Source: Citrobacter europaeus (lineage in GTDB: Bacteria > Pseudomonadota > Gammaproteobacteria > Enterobacterales > Enterobacteriaceae). From it: a stretch of 64,000 bases of DNA. The stretch lies in NCBI GenBank assembly GCA_020099315.1, contig CP083650.1, forward strand, positions 4,774,001 to 4,838,000, written 5' to 3'. Within the stretch, counting starts at the first letter, position 1. Each line of letters opens with the position of its first letter. Positions 8,988 through 17,137 of the stretch are shown piece by piece. The position numbers and the translations under genes were made by a program. Below the pieces are notes generated by a model, which was not told the origin of the DNA, made no database searches, and was given only the letters and a program-made list of their open reading frames with translations.

Positions 8988-9018
8988 ATAAAAAAACCGG
9001 AGCACAAGGCTCCGGTTA
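8988..9018 (-). terminator. Rho-independent terminator of the dpp operon
   Basis: On the minus strand AACCGGAGC-CTTGT-GCTCCGGTT is followed by a T-run. It lies directly after the dppF stop codon. Confidence 0.85.
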
Positions 9019-9036
9019 TTGGGTCATAACCCACGT

Positions 9037-10041
9037 TTATTGCTGCGGGTTTTCATCCTGGTCAACGGCGAAACAGGCGACCAGTTGACCGCCGTAATCT
9101 TTCAACTGCGGCTGAAGCTGGGTACACGGACCAAAGCGACGACGGCAGCGCGCGTTGAACGCACAGCCCGGCGGCGGATTCAGCGGGCTTGGCAGCTCAC
9201 CGGTCAGCTTGATACGCTCACGACGATCGTCAGGGTTCAGGCGCGGCGTTGCGGAAAGCAGCGCCTGCGTGTACGGATGACGCGGATTATTGAAGATCTG
9301 ATCCTTCGTTCCTTTTTCCACACAGCGGCCTAAGTACATCACCATCACTTCATCGGCAATGTGCTCAACTACCGACAGGTCGTGGGAGATGAAGACGTAT
9401 GACAACCCCAGTTCCTGCTGCAAGTCCATCATCAGGTTTAGCACCTGCGCACGAACGGAAACGTCCAGCGCCGAGACCGGTTCGTCGGCAATCACCACGT
9501 CCGGGTCAAGCATCAGCCCGCGAGCGATGGCAATACGCTGACGCTGACCGCCGGAGAACATGTGCGGATAGCGATCGTAGTGCTCAGTTTTCAGCCCCAC
9601 TTTCGCCATCATCGCCAGCGCCTTTTCACGACGCTGCTCTTTGCTCAGCGCGGAGTTGATTAGCAGCGGCTCTTCCAGAATCTGCCCGACTTTTTTACGC
9701 GGGTTCAGGGAACCGTACGGGTTCTGGAACACAATCTGGATTTTCTGCCGACGCAGCTTCTGCGCCTGCGGGTCGTGCTTAAGCAGATCCTGCCCCTGGT
9801 AATACAGCTCACCGCCGGTCGGAACTTCAATCATTGTCAGCAGGCGGCCAAGGGTGGATTTCCCGCAGCCCGACTCGCCGACCACCGCCAATGTTTTACC
9901 GCGTTCTAAGGTAAAGGAGACACCGTCCAGCGCTTTCACCAGGCGTTCCGGGGCGAACATGCCCTTTTTCACCGGGTAGTGTTTTTTCAGGTCAATTGCC
10001 TGCAACAGCGGCTGTGGCAAAGCGGCCTTTTGCGTACTCAT
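9037..10041 (-). CDS. dppF: DppF, dipeptide ABC transporter ATPase
   Basis: This 334-residue ATPase powers dipeptide uptake together with DppD at the inner membrane. It shows Walker A GESGCGKST, signature SGGQRQR, the Walker B aspartate in VVIADEP and the C-terminal oligopeptide/dipeptide extension with cysteines (GCAFNARCRRRFGPC) seen in Dpp/Opp ATPases, which may hold an iron-sulfur cluster. It is the last gene of dppABCDF and its start overlaps the dppD stop by four bases, suggesting translational coupling. Confidence 0.97.
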   Translation of the reverse strand: MSTQKAALPQPLLQAIDLKKHYPVKKGMFAPERLVKALDGVSFTLERGKTLAVVGESGCGKSTLGRLLTMIEVPTGGELYYQGQDLLKHDPQAQKLRRQKIQIVFQNPYGSLNPRKKVGQILEEPLLINSALSKEQRREKALAMMAKVGLKTEHYDRYPHMFSGGQRQRIAIARGLMLDPDVVIADEPVSALDVSVRAQVLNLMMDLQQELGLSYVFISHDLSVVEHIADEVMVMYLGRCVEKGTKDQIFNNPRHPYTQALLSATPRLNPDDRRERIKLTGELPSPLNPPPGCAFNARCRRRFGPCTQLQPQLKDYGGQLVACFAVDQDENPQQ

Positions 10042-11021
10042 AGCCCAGGCCTCCCGGCATCATCAAGTGGGTAGTGGCATTTCGACTGACGACCGCCTTC
10101 CAGCAGGTTCAGTTCAGGTTCTTCAGCGCGGCATTTGTCGGTCGCATAGGGGCAGCGCGGATTCAGCAAACAGCCGTTCGGGCGGTCATATTTACCGGGC
10201 ACCACGCCCGGCAACGAAGCCAGACGCGCTTTATCCTGAGCAAACTCCGGCAACGCGCGCAGCAACGCCTGGGTATACGGGTGACGCGGCGCGCGGAAAA
10301 TATCCTGCGCGGCCCCGGTTTCCACAACCTGCCCGGCGTACATCACGATAATTTTGTGCGCTGCTTCGGCCACCAGCGCCAGATCGTGCGTAATCAAGAC
10401 CAGCGCCATGTTCTCTTTTTGCTGCAACTCCAGCAGCAGCTCGATGATTTGCGCCTGAATAGTCACATCCAGCGCCGTGGTCGGTTCGTCGGCAATCAGC
10501 AGCTTTGGACGACAGGCTATCGCCATCGCGATCATGACGCGCTGGCTCATCCCACCGGACAACTGGTGCGGATATACATCCAGACGCGAGGCCGGATCGG
10601 GGATCCCGACCAGCGTCAGCAGGTCAATCGCCCGCTGAATACGCGTTTTTTTGTTGCCGCCCTGGTGCACCTTGATGGCTTCCATAATCTGGTAACCAAC
10701 GGTATAGCACGGGTTAAGGCTGGTCATCGGGTCCTGGAAGATCATCGCGACTTCCGCGCCCACTAACTGGCGACGCTCTTTCTCTGAGATGCGCTTCAGG
10801 TCGCGACCATTAAATTCCAGATTTTCGGCCATTACCCGGCCTGGGTAGTCAATCAATCCCATAATCGCCAGCGAGCTGACGGACTTACCAGAGCCTGACT
10901 CCCCAACAATGCCAACCACTTCACCCTGGTTCACACTGTAGCTAATGCGGTCTACGGCGCGGAATTCGGAACCGACATCGCCGAAATGCACCGATAATTT
11001 ATCTACATTTAATAACGCCAT
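10038..11021 (-). CDS. dppD: DppD, dipeptide ABC transporter ATPase
   Basis: A 327-residue partner ATPase of DppF. It has Walker A GESGSGKS, signature SGGMSQR and Walker B LLIADEPTTALD, and the cysteine-containing tail (GCLLNPRCPYATDKC) of the oligopeptide transporter ATPase family. It lies 10 bases after dppC and overlaps dppF by four, so it is part of the single dpp transcript. Confidence 0.97.
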   Translation of the reverse strand: MALLNVDKLSVHFGDVGSEFRAVDRISYSVNQGEVVGIVGESGSGKSVSSLAIMGLIDYPGRVMAENLEFNGRDLKRISEKERRQLVGAEVAMIFQDPMTSLNPCYTVGYQIMEAIKVHQGGNKKTRIQRAIDLLTLVGIPDPASRLDVYPHQLSGGMSQRVMIAMAIACRPKLLIADEPTTALDVTIQAQIIELLLELQQKENMALVLITHDLALVAEAAHKIIVMYAGQVVETGAAQDIFRAPRHPYTQALLRALPEFAQDKARLASLPGVVPGKYDRPNGCLLNPRCPYATDKCRAEEPELNLLEGGRQSKCHYPLDDAGRPGL

Positions 11022-11031
11022 CTCGAACCTC

Positions 11032-11934
11032 TTACTGCTTCAGTTTGGGATCGAGCGCGTCACGCAGACCGTCACCCATCAGGTTAAATGCCAGCACCGT
11101 CAGCAGGATTGCCAGCCCCGGGAAGGTCACGACCCACCAGGCGCTTTGCGCAAACTGCAACACGTCAGAGAGCATGGTGCCCCATTCCGGCGTAGGCGGC
11201 TGTGCGCCCATCCCCAGGAAGCCGAGAGCAGCCATATCGAGAATGGCGTTAGAGAAGCCCAGCGACGCCTGAACAATCAGCGGCGCAAGACAGTTAGGAA
11301 GAATATTGACGAACATCTGGCGCATCGCACCGGCTCCCGCCACGCGGGATGCGGTGACGTAGTCGCGGTTAACCTCCACCAGCACGGCGGCGCGCGTCAA
11401 ACGTACATAGTGCGGCAATGCCACGAACGTCAGCGCCAGCGCGGCGTTGCCAATCGAGGGGCCAAACACCGCCACCAGCACCAGCGCCAGTAACAGGCTC
11501 GGCAACGCCAGCATGATATCGACCACACGCATAATGACGTTATCGACAATCCCGCCAAAGTAGCCGGCGATAAGCCCGAGAATCACGCCCATCAGCAGGG
11601 AGAGCACAACCACCAGACAACCGACCAGCAGCGACAGACGCGCACCGTACATCAGGCGGGACAGCACATCGCGGCCCACATCATCTGTACCAAACAGATG
11701 CGCCATGGTACCGCCTTCCTGCCACGCAGGTGGTGCCAGCAGCGCATCACGGAACTGCTCAGCCGGATTATACGGGGCGAGAACATTCGCAAAGACCGCA
11801 ATCAGAATCATGATGACAACATAAACCAGCCCGACAACCGCGCCTTTGTTGCGTTTAAAATAGTGCCAGAACTCCTGCAGCGGAGTCATTGGCACCGGTG
11901 CAGCAATAACTTTATTTTCAGTAACCTGTGACAT
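11032..11934 (-). CDS. dppC: DppC, dipeptide transporter permease
   Basis: A 300-residue inner-membrane permease with the N-terminal single helix after FKRNKGAVVG and the binding-protein-dependent transport fold (EAA loop near EVNRDYVTASRVAGAG). It pairs with DppB to form the channel. The spacing of nine bases to dppB fits one operon. Confidence 0.97.
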   Translation of the reverse strand: MSQVTENKVIAAPVPMTPLQEFWHYFKRNKGAVVGLVYVVIMILIAVFANVLAPYNPAEQFRDALLAPPAWQEGGTMAHLFGTDDVGRDVLSRLMYGARLSLLVGCLVVVLSLLMGVILGLIAGYFGGIVDNVIMRVVDIMLALPSLLLALVLVAVFGPSIGNAALALTFVALPHYVRLTRAAVLVEVNRDYVTASRVAGAGAMRQMFVNILPNCLAPLIVQASLGFSNAILDMAALGFLGMGAQPPTPEWGTMLSDVLQFAQSAWWVVTFPGLAILLTVLAFNLMGDGLRDALDPKLKQ

Positions 11935-11943
11935 GATGGCCCC

Positions 11944-12963
11944 TTACTTCTTATGCCGAATACGCGGGTTCACCACGCCGTACAGCAGGTCTACCAGCAG
12001 GTTGACGAGAATAATCATCGTCGCGACCAGCAGCACCCCGCCCTGCACCACCGGATAATCACGGCGTTGCAGCGCATCGATCAGCCAGCGCCCCAGCCCC
12101 GGCCAGGAGAAGATAGTTTCGGTCAGGATCGCCCCAGCCAGCAGCGTACCGACCTGCAGGCCGATTACGGTTACCACGGGCAGCATCGCGTTACGCAGAG
12201 CGTGAATGATGATGACGCGCATACGGGTCAGGCCTTTGGCGCGCGCGGTGCGAATGTAATCCTCGCCCAGCACTTCCAGCATCGATGAACGGGTCATACG
12301 CACAATGACCGCCAGAGGAATGGTACCCAGCACCATCGCCGGCAGAACCATATGCGCCAACGCATCAATAAAGTTGCCCTCTTCCCCCCAGATGGCGGTG
12401 TCTATCAGCATAAAACCGGTCAGGGGATTGGAGTCATCAAGGAACACCATGTCGCTCACCCGACCGGAAACCGGCGTCAGGTTCCACTGCACGGAAACCA
12501 GCATGATCAGCATCATGCCCCACCAGAAGATCGGCATGGAGTAACCGGTCAGCGCCAGGCCAACGGCGGTGTGATCGAAAATAGAGCCGCGCTTCACAGC
12601 AGCAAGTACGCCCACCGGAATACCCACCGCAACGGCGAAGATCATCGCACAAACGCCGAGTTCCAGCGTTGCTTTAAAGCGAGGTACGAACTCTTCCCAT
12701 ACCGGTAAGCGGCTTTTCAGCGAGATACCTAAGTCACCATGCATAACCCCCCAGATATAGTGGAGGTACTGCTGCCACATCGGTTTATCCAGACCGAGTT
12801 CAGCCAACAGTTGAGCATGACGCTCAGGGGAGATTCCACGTTCACCCGCCATGATCATTACCGGATCGCCGGGGATCATATGGACGAAGGCAAAAGTGAG
12901 AAGAGTGATACCGATAAACGTGGGGATGACGAGTCCCAAACGTCGGAGAATGAACTGCAACAT
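11944..12963 (-). CDS. dppB: DppB, dipeptide transporter permease
   Basis: A 339-residue permease starting MLQFILRRLGLVIP, the same start as E. coli DppB. A longer in-frame extension is open but reads through the REP-containing spacer and is not conserved, so the ATG at 12963 was chosen. It shows several transmembrane segments and the EAA loop (LGEDYIRTARAKG). It is separated from dppA by a 166-base spacer holding a REP element, which fits higher dppA expression than dppBCDF. Confidence 0.96.
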   Translation of the reverse strand: MLQFILRRLGLVIPTFIGITLLTFAFVHMIPGDPVMIMAGERGISPERHAQLLAELGLDKPMWQQYLHYIWGVMHGDLGISLKSRLPVWEEFVPRFKATLELGVCAMIFAVAVGIPVGVLAAVKRGSIFDHTAVGLALTGYSMPIFWWGMMLIMLVSVQWNLTPVSGRVSDMVFLDDSNPLTGFMLIDTAIWGEEGNFIDALAHMVLPAMVLGTIPLAVIVRMTRSSMLEVLGEDYIRTARAKGLTRMRVIIIHALRNAMLPVVTVIGLQVGTLLAGAILTETIFSWPGLGRWLIDALQRRDYPVVQGGVLLVATMIILVNLLVDLLYGVVNPRIRHKK

Positions 12964-13061
12964 AACCCGGATTCTCTCTAATGACGCACGGCCTGGAACC
13001 GTGAGTCTGTATTGCTCACAAATCTTATCCCACGCAAACTGCATCGCGGGTAAAGCATTAC

Positions 13062-13092
13062 GCCGGATGGCGCTGCGCTTATCCGGCCTACA
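13062..13092. repeat. REP element between dppA and dppB
   Basis: GCCGGATGGCGCTGCGCTTATCCGGCCTACA has the enterobacterial REP form, with imperfect inverted arms around a GCGCTGCGC centre. It is probably transcribed in the dpp mRNA, where REPs protect the upstream message (known for other operons). Confidence 0.85.
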
Positions 13093-13129
13093 CAATACCG
13101 GGGCGCAGCGCTTCCTTAATTGCTTTTAA

Positions 13130-14737
13130 TTATTCGACAGAAACGTTTTCGAAGTGGTGTTTGCCCAATGGATCAACCACATAGCCTTTCACTTCTTTAC
13201 GCACTGGTTCGTACACGGTGGAGTGAGCAACAATCAGAGCCGGAGCCTGATCGTGCATAACTACCTGCGCTTGCTTGTACAGTTCAATACGTTTGTTGTG
13301 ATCGTCCGTCGCACGCGCTGGCTGGATCAGGTCTTCAAACGGCTTGTAGCACCAGCGAGAGTAGTTGGAACCGTCTTTCGCTGCCGCACAGCTGAACAAG
13401 GTAGCGAAGAAGTTGTCCGGATCCCCATTGTCACCGGTCCAGCCCATCATCACCGCCTGATGCTCACCCGCTTTGGCGCGTTTCAGATACTCGCCCCACT
13501 CGTAGGTCACAATTTTGGCCTGAACGCCAATTTTCGCCCAGTCGGCCTGAACCATCTCCGCCATACGGCGAGCGTTCGGGTTGTACGGACGCTGTACCGG
13601 CATCGCCCACAGCTCAACGGTAAAGCCTTTATCCTGACCGGCTTCCTTCAGCAGCGCTTTGGCTTTCTCAGGATCGTAGGTGTAGTCTTTAACGTCGTCG
13701 TTATAGCCCCACATGGTCGGCGGGATCAGGTTCTTCGCGGCGACGCCAGCGCCCTGATAAACCGCTTTAATGATGGCTTCTTTGTTCACCGCGTAGGTCA
13801 ACGCCTGGCGGACTTTCACGTCATCAAACGGTTTCTTCTCAGTGTTGAAAGAGAGGTAGCCAACGTTCAGACCGGCCTGCTCCATCAGGTTGATGTTTTT
13901 ATCCTGCTTCATGCGCGCGATGTCTGCCGGGTTCGGGTACGGCATCACCTGGCACTCGTTCTTCTGCAGCTTGGCGTAACGCACGGAAGCGTCAGGCGTA
14001 ATGGAGAAGACCAGACGGTCGATCTGCGGCTTGGTGCCCCAGTAACCTTCGAATGCTTTATACAGAATACGGGAGTCTTTCTGGTACTGCTGCAGCTGGA
14101 ATGGACCGGTACCGATAGGGTTCAGATCCACTTTCTCCGGGGAACCGGCTTTCAGCATGTTATCCGCATATTCTTTGGAAAGAATAGAAGCGAAGTCCAT
14201 CGCCAGGTCAGCCAGGAACGGTGCTTCCGGACGAGTCAGGACGAACTGAACGGTTTTATCGTCCACTTTTTTCACTTCGGCGATCAGATCTGGCAGACCC
14301 ATCCCTTCGAAGTATTCATAGCTGCCGCCGGACACTTTGTGGTACGGATTCTGGGCATTTTTCTGACGATCGAAAGAGAACACCACGTCATCGGCGTTTA
14401 AATCGCGCGTCGGTTTGAAATCTTTGTTGTCTTGCCACTTCACGCCCTGGCGCAGGTGGAAGGTATAGGTTTTACCGTCTTCGCTGATTTCCCACTTCTC
14501 AGCAAGGCCCGGGATGACTTCAGTTGTACCCGTTTTGAACTCAACCAGGCGGTTATAGATCGGTACGGAGCTGGCATCATAGGTGGTGCCAGAGGTGAAA
14601 AGCTGCGGGTTAAAGCCTTCAGGAGATCCTTCTGAACAATAAACCAGAGTTTTAGCCTGTACGCTTGCTGCGACGGTCATGGCCACCAGGCTCAGACCAA
14701 GCTTCAGCATCCCTGACTTCTTCAAGGAAATACTCAT
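13130..14737 (-). CDS. dppA: DppA, periplasmic dipeptide-binding protein
   Basis: This 535-residue protein has a cleavable signal peptide (core LGLSLVAMTVAAS, cleavage after VQA). It is the family-5 solute-binding protein that captures dipeptides, and in E. coli also heme, for the DppBCDF pore. The mature part begins KTLVYCSEGSPEGFNPQ, as in E. coli. It is the first gene of the operon. Its CA-rich leader fits control by the GcvB small RNA. Confidence 0.98.
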   Translation of the reverse strand: MSISLKKSGMLKLGLSLVAMTVAASVQAKTLVYCSEGSPEGFNPQLFTSGTTYDASSVPIYNRLVEFKTGTTEVIPGLAEKWEISEDGKTYTFHLRQGVKWQDNKDFKPTRDLNADDVVFSFDRQKNAQNPYHKVSGGSYEYFEGMGLPDLIAEVKKVDDKTVQFVLTRPEAPFLADLAMDFASILSKEYADNMLKAGSPEKVDLNPIGTGPFQLQQYQKDSRILYKAFEGYWGTKPQIDRLVFSITPDASVRYAKLQKNECQVMPYPNPADIARMKQDKNINLMEQAGLNVGYLSFNTEKKPFDDVKVRQALTYAVNKEAIIKAVYQGAGVAAKNLIPPTMWGYNDDVKDYTYDPEKAKALLKEAGQDKGFTVELWAMPVQRPYNPNARRMAEMVQADWAKIGVQAKIVTYEWGEYLKRAKAGEHQAVMMGWTGDNGDPDNFFATLFSCAAAKDGSNYSRWCYKPFEDLIQPARATDDHNKRIELYKQAQVVMHDQAPALIVAHSTVYEPVRKEVKGYVVDPLGKHHFENVSVE

Positions 14738-14749
14738 TCTTCTGCTCCA

Positions 14750-14770
14750 AATGTGATGTTTGTTGTTTTA
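14750..14770 (-). promoter_or_regulatory. Candidate GcvB small RNA pairing site in the dppA leader
   Basis: On the minus strand the dppA leader reads AAAACAACAAACATCACAT just upstream of the GGAGCAGAAG ribosome site. This is the CA-rich type of target bound by the GU-rich R1 region of GcvB in E. coli and Salmonella, where dppA is a known target. gcvB itself is not in the window. Confidence 0.6.
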
Positions 14771-15242
14771 CCCTTTGCAGTGGGTTTGCACCGCCTGGCC
14801 TTTTTTGTTTTTTACCCGGCCGGGTCGGCGTTAAGAGGATGGGGATTCCGTTCACATAAGCGACTGAGTTGCAGTGCGGATTCTCCATGAAATGCCCCTC
14901 ATGCCCTACAATCTGTCAACAGAATGTGTAAACGTCAATAAGGGAGCCTTGATTTACGCGGAGGATGAGAAATCCCGAACAAAGATAAAAAAAACATTTC
15001 TGAAACATTTCCAGCAGGGAAATTTATGCTACGCCCTCTGACTCAGCATAAAAAACCAAACATATTGCAACACTTAGAGTATAAATTTTACGCAGATTAT
15101 GAAAAATAACTCACATTTTGCTGAATATGTGAGCATGACCTTCTGTGAACGTTAAAACGCACAGGTGAAAATGCTACTTTCAGACATAAGTTCAGACACC
15201 TTTCTCAGCGCAAGCTCATACATAAAATCAATAGAAGATGTC

Positions 15243-15450
15243 ACAAAATGGCACGTTATCCTCACTAGCCGACATCATCTCCTCTCGTAAAATCTCACAG
15301 CATCATTGAGGGGATGGCGTTCCGCTATAAATATATAAATAAAGCCATTTTTATCTAATGTGATTTCATTCATTGCTGTTACCTCCATTAAATTTGATTC
15401 AGGCCAACAATCCGCCGTATCCAAAATTAAATATGAAATGGAGAAATACA
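15243..15450 (+). repeat. Leader repeat copy 1 upstream of crystallin-like gene 1
   Basis: This stretch is closely similar to 16928-17137. Shared blocks include AGCCGACATCA, CACAGCATCAT, TTTTTATCTRATGTGATTTCATT, CCATTAAATTTGATTCA, GGCCAACAA and AATTAAATATGAAATGGAG. The repeat shows that the leader was duplicated along with the gene. A TATAAATATATAAATAA stretch inside it could hold the promoter. Confidence 0.8.
15275..15373 (-). CDS. Possible 32-residue small protein inside leader repeat 1
   Basis: A minus-strand frame begins MNEITLDKNGFIYIF and ends FYERR. It is preceded by a near-ideal ribosome site (AATGGAGG, about 8 bases before ATG). The matching region in leader copy 2 keeps NEIT-DKN-FIY at the start but has no ATG in that frame and diverges afterwards. 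It could be a real small protein, the tail of a lost gene, or chance. No known family was recognised. Confidence 0.25.
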   Translation of the reverse strand: MNEITLDKNGFIYIFIAERHPLNDAVRFYERR

Positions 15451-16812
15451 ATGAGTGACATGATTTTTTATGCTGAACCAGATTTCCAGGGAGAAAGCCT
15501 GACTGTTGCAAGCCATGATAAAGTTGAGGTGTATGCTCTAACGAAATGGGCTTATCGCTCAGTAAGAATTAATAATAACAAGGCTATGATTAGCGCATCA
15601 TATAACGACTTTGATCCTGTCAATCAACAAGAAAATTTTATGAGTGAAGATATTCGTGATTTAGCGGATACTATTCATGTGAAGGACTCTTTGTCATCAG
15701 TCACGGTTTTTAACCTAAACAGTGATGATATCATTGTCAGTATGGATCCGCACTGTGACATGCGAGGGTTTAAAACAAACATTGATAGTGAAGCAAAACA
15801 ACCGCCTCTGTTCGATTCGTATTGCTATGAAAACTACAGTGCAGATACTATTTCAGGCACGCTCGCTATTTTGAACCCGGTGACGTTACTATCCTCATCT
15901 GTATATCTGACCTGTGAATCAGTTTCAATTTACTCAGTCGGCAGCATTGGTGCAGGTTATGGAACAGCAACTACGGCGACGATTACGTACTCTCCAGAAA
16001 CAAAAGACGTTGTCGTGACACCCGCGGCTAAACAAGTCTCTGTTACAGTAGAAAAAGTGGATGAGAATCACTTCCTCGCTCATTTTACCTATGACTGCGG
16101 GATCTACGATCATTGTATAATGCATCCTGAGGAGGATTATCGTAGTTATAATGCAATTACTCCTGAAGATCAGTTTTCTAACGTCAGAAATGAAAGCGGC
16201 TCCTGGAACTATAAATCTATGGAGATTATTTCAGATTCTAATTATAAAACATCATGGCTTTGGACAGATTATCCTGCAGGCGGCGATGGATATGATATGA
16301 GCCAATATCGCAGCTTTACAACATCAACTTCCTTACCTCGATTCAATAATATTTTTGACAGCGGTAGCTCAAATCAAGTGTCATTGGCGTATTGCGCAGG
16401 CGGAATTCCGGTGTTATTACGCCTGACAAATACAGATGCTTCCGCAAACTGGAAAGATTTTGTCATTGAAAGCTACTTTAACACCCAAATATTCACTATC
16501 CATTACCCCATTGAATATCATACTTTCTGTGCTAATAACCCAGATGCTGCACAACCCGGTATGGTATGCGTGGTAAATGAGAACAATAATCTTCAGGATT
16601 TTAATACCTGCATACTTCGGTATGGCTCTCTGAGTACTGATGGTGCGACCGTCACTTGGGCAGGAGAGACAACGCTTAACATTGAATATGCTTCCAGTGA
16701 TACTCTGACCCTGTCGTTGGGTAGTAATGCTCCTGCAGATTGGGTGATTACAGCCGTAACACGCGGTGACGACTGCTGGTACGTTGATCTGAGCGGCTCT
16801 GTTCCTGCCTGA
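15451..16812 (+). CDS. Beta/gamma-crystallin-like protein, paralogue 1
   Basis: A 453-residue protein of no family I can name with certainty. Residues 4-50 (MIFYAEPDFQGESLTV then YRSVRIN) fit a beta/gamma-crystallin Greek-key motif (Y-x4-F-x-G with a later S-V), and residues about 60-100 (ISEDIRDL-like then LSSVTVFN) fit a second. The rest is beta-rich, ending in WVITAVTRGDDCWYVDLSGS. No signal peptide or membrane segment is seen, so it appears cytosolic. The start at 15451 was chosen for GGAG seven bases upstream. The gene is AT-rich compared with the backbone. Paralogue 2 follows 325 bases downstream. Confidence 0.75.
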   Translation: MSDMIFYAEPDFQGESLTVASHDKVEVYALTKWAYRSVRINNNKAMISASYNDFDPVNQQENFMSEDIRDLADTIHVKDSLSSVTVFNLNSDDIIVSMDPHCDMRGFKTNIDSEAKQPPLFDSYCYENYSADTISGTLAILNPVTLLSSSVYLTCESVSIYSVGSIGAGYGTATTATITYSPETKDVVVTPAAKQVSVTVEKVDENHFLAHFTYDCGIYDHCIMHPEEDYRSYNAITPEDQFSNVRNESGSWNYKSMEIISDSNYKTSWLWTDYPAGGDGYDMSQYRSFTTSTSLPRFNNIFDSGSSNQVSLAYCAGGIPVLLRLTNTDASANWKDFVIESYFNTQIFTIHYPIEYHTFCANNPDAAQPGMVCVVNENNNLQDFNTCILRYGSLSTDGATVTWAGETTLNIEYASSDTLTLSLGSNAPADWVITAVTRGDDCWYVDLSGSVPA

Positions 16813-16841
16813 TAGGCAATCATCTTCTTTTATAAGACGAC

Positions 16842-16877
16842 AAAAGCCTCATCGATTCTCTGATGAGGCTTTTTTTA
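16842..16877 (+). terminator. Terminator after crystallin-like gene 1
   Basis: AAAAGCCTCATC and GATGAGGCTTTT pair around an 8-base loop and are followed by further Ts. The A-run on the other side makes it usable in both directions. Confidence 0.85.
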
Positions 16878-16927
16878 TGCTTTCAAACTTATCTTCAGTT
16901 CGCATTATAAGGGGCAAGACCTGAGTG

Positions 16928-17137
16928 AAAATTGGCGCGTTGGCCTCAACAGCCGACATCACCATCTCCCATTAAATCACACAGCATCATAGATGCCAGC
17001 TGCATTTTTCTATCAAAATTATAAATAAACTGATTTTTATCTGATGTGATTTCATTTAACCCTGCCTTCTCCATTAAATTTGATTCACGGCCAACAACCA
17101 GCCGCATCCACAATTAAATATGAAATGGAGAAATATA
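16928..17137 (+). repeat. Leader repeat copy 2 upstream of crystallin-like gene 2
   Basis: This is the second copy of the leader at 15243-15450. Similarity runs right up to the shared ribosome site ATATGAAATGGAGAAATA. The gap 16813-17137 otherwise holds only the terminator of gene 1. Confidence 0.8.

Larger units (their letters stand above)
14738..15450. other. 713-base gap: dppA leader and promoter side, then the leader of the first crystallin-like gene
   Basis: The left part holds the dppA leader with a CA-rich stretch. The dppA promoter should lie to the right, but I could not place it with confidence. From about 14930 the DNA becomes AT-rich. From 15243 it is the first copy of a ~200 base leader repeated before the second crystallin-like gene. 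A minus-strand 32-codon frame lies inside it (listed separately). Confidence 0.5.

Noticed and set aside
12964..13095. N-terminal extension of DppB
   Set aside because: The extra 44 codons run through the spacer and REP element between dppA and dppB and do not match DppB. The ATG at 12963 matches the known protein.
13154..14401. A 415-codon open frame on the plus strand
   Set aside because: It lies wholly antisense to dppA, whose product is certain. Its translation is a composition shadow (His/Arg/Val-rich) with no ribosome site or known family.
14652..14888. A 78-codon minus-strand frame upstream of dppA
   Set aside because: It overlaps the dppA start and leader in another frame, lacks a ribosome site, and reads as low-complexity basic sequence.
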